Assembly (NCBI GenBank): GCA_022760435.1
Contig: JALEFY010000017.1
Coordinates: forward strand, 1-64,000
Source of the DNA: Neomegalonema sp.
GTDB lineage: Bacteria; Pseudomonadota; Alphaproteobacteria; Rhodobacterales; Rhodobacteraceae
Direction: 5' to 3'
Length of the DNA: 64,000 bases
The position numbers were made by a program, and so were the translations under genes. Shown in pieces: positions 63,676-64,000 of the stretch. The notes under the pieces were generated by a model. That model was not told the origin of the DNA. It did not search any database and was given only the letters and a program-made list of their open reading frames with translations. Position 1 is the stretch's first letter. Every line of letters starts with the position of its first letter.

Positions 63676-64000
63676 TTACGCCGCCGCAGGAACGCGGAGG
63701 ACTTTCATTGAGCGCGGATCCCGCACCGAACCGCCGACGCGCTTAGTGGTGTAGAACTTCACAAACGGTTTGTTTGTGTATGGATCGCGCAGCACAAGCA
63801 CATCCGCCCGGTCAATGACACGGTATGTCCGCTTAAAATCCCCAAACGCCAAGGGCGTTGCGCCATCGGCAATGTCCGGCATATGCTCGAGCTCAGTCAT
63901 CGGATAGCCGTTGAACGTGCTGGGCTCTTTCGGACCGGTTGCAGGACGATAGAGGAAGCTGCCATCGCCATCCTTCAGCTTGCGCATCCAGCCGAAGGTG
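63676..64000 (-). CDS. HK97-family major capsid protein, C-terminal part (partial)
   Basis: The frame is open to the window edge; about 108 residues remain. FNGYPMTELEHMPDIADGATPLAFGDFKRTYRVIDRADVLVLRDPYTNKPFVKFYTTKRVGG is the A-domain and end of HK97-fold capsid proteins. The protease, portal and terminase genes should lie to the right. Confidence 0.9.
   Translation of the reverse strand, partial: TFGWMRKLKDGDGSFLYRPATGPKEPSTFNGYPMTELEHMPDIADGATPLAFGDFKRTYRVIDRADVLVLRDPYTNKPFVKFYTTKRVGGSVRDPRSMKVLRVPAAA

Noticed and set aside
48932-64000. A domesticated gene transfer agent
   Set aside because: The lysis genes within the cluster, the HK97 gp10 gene, the large fibre, the long tape measure and a nearby tRNA attachment remnant fit a prophage better. 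The head genes beyond the window could still change this view.

Overview
The window is high-GC alphaproteobacterial chromosome, most likely from the Rhodobacteraceae. Three gene orders point there: a hydrogenase large subunit directly followed by hypF (the hupUV-hypF order of Rhodobacter capsulatus), leuA next to mreB-mreC-mreD-mrdA-mrdB, and radA-cvpA-purF-SDR. The last 15 kb is a tail module ordered like the gene transfer agents and GTA-like phages of this family. No species can be named from the sequence alone.

Layout. 1-5.1 kb: end of a probably H2-sensing [NiFe]-hydrogenase large subunit, hypF, an AhpD-like protein and a TRAP transporter membrane pair without its binding protein. 5.1-9.2 kb: a DUF389 membrane protein, folP-glmM, a GFA-type protein and tRNA-Leu(UAA). 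9.2-12.6 kb: a LysR regulator divergent from a probable glutaryl-CoA dehydrogenase and a CaiB/BaiF CoA-transferase. 12.7-17 kb: a large RTX protein with two carbohydrate-active-enzyme-like domains, facing a Tat-exported peptidoglycan-binding protein. 17.1-22.4 kb: a minus-strand run of radA, cvpA, purF and an SDR, preceded by a PqiA-like membrane protein. 22.6-31.6 kb: mixed single genes, a candidate small RNA and a 270-bp MITE-like element built from three sets of inverted repeats. 31.7-39.1 kb: leuA and the rod-shape/elongasome genes. 39.3-45.8 kb: a MarR regulator and divergent membrane protein, a proline-rich small protein, an exported MORN protein, nadE, purM-purN and a CAT-anticodon tRNA.

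From about 45.8 kb the sequence turns into acquired DNA: a 28-bp tRNA-Leu 3' end on the minus strand, decayed IS630 and IS5 transposase ends, and an AT-rich gene for a TIR-transmembrane-beta-propeller protein. Then comes a tightly coupled minus-strand phage module. In transcription order it is major capsid (partial), head-tail connectors, tail terminator, tail tube, chaperones, tape measure, DUF2460, a repetitive fibre, DUF2163, NlpC/P60 peptidase, tail hub, DUF2793, muramidase and a nested Rz/Rz1 spanin pair. The tRNA fragment fits the far attachment site of this prophage, which would make the TIR gene cargo just beyond the lysis genes. That placement, the candidate minus-strand sRNA near 27.3 kb, the nested-palindrome element at 29.4-29.7 kb and the RTX enzyme are the parts most worth following up.
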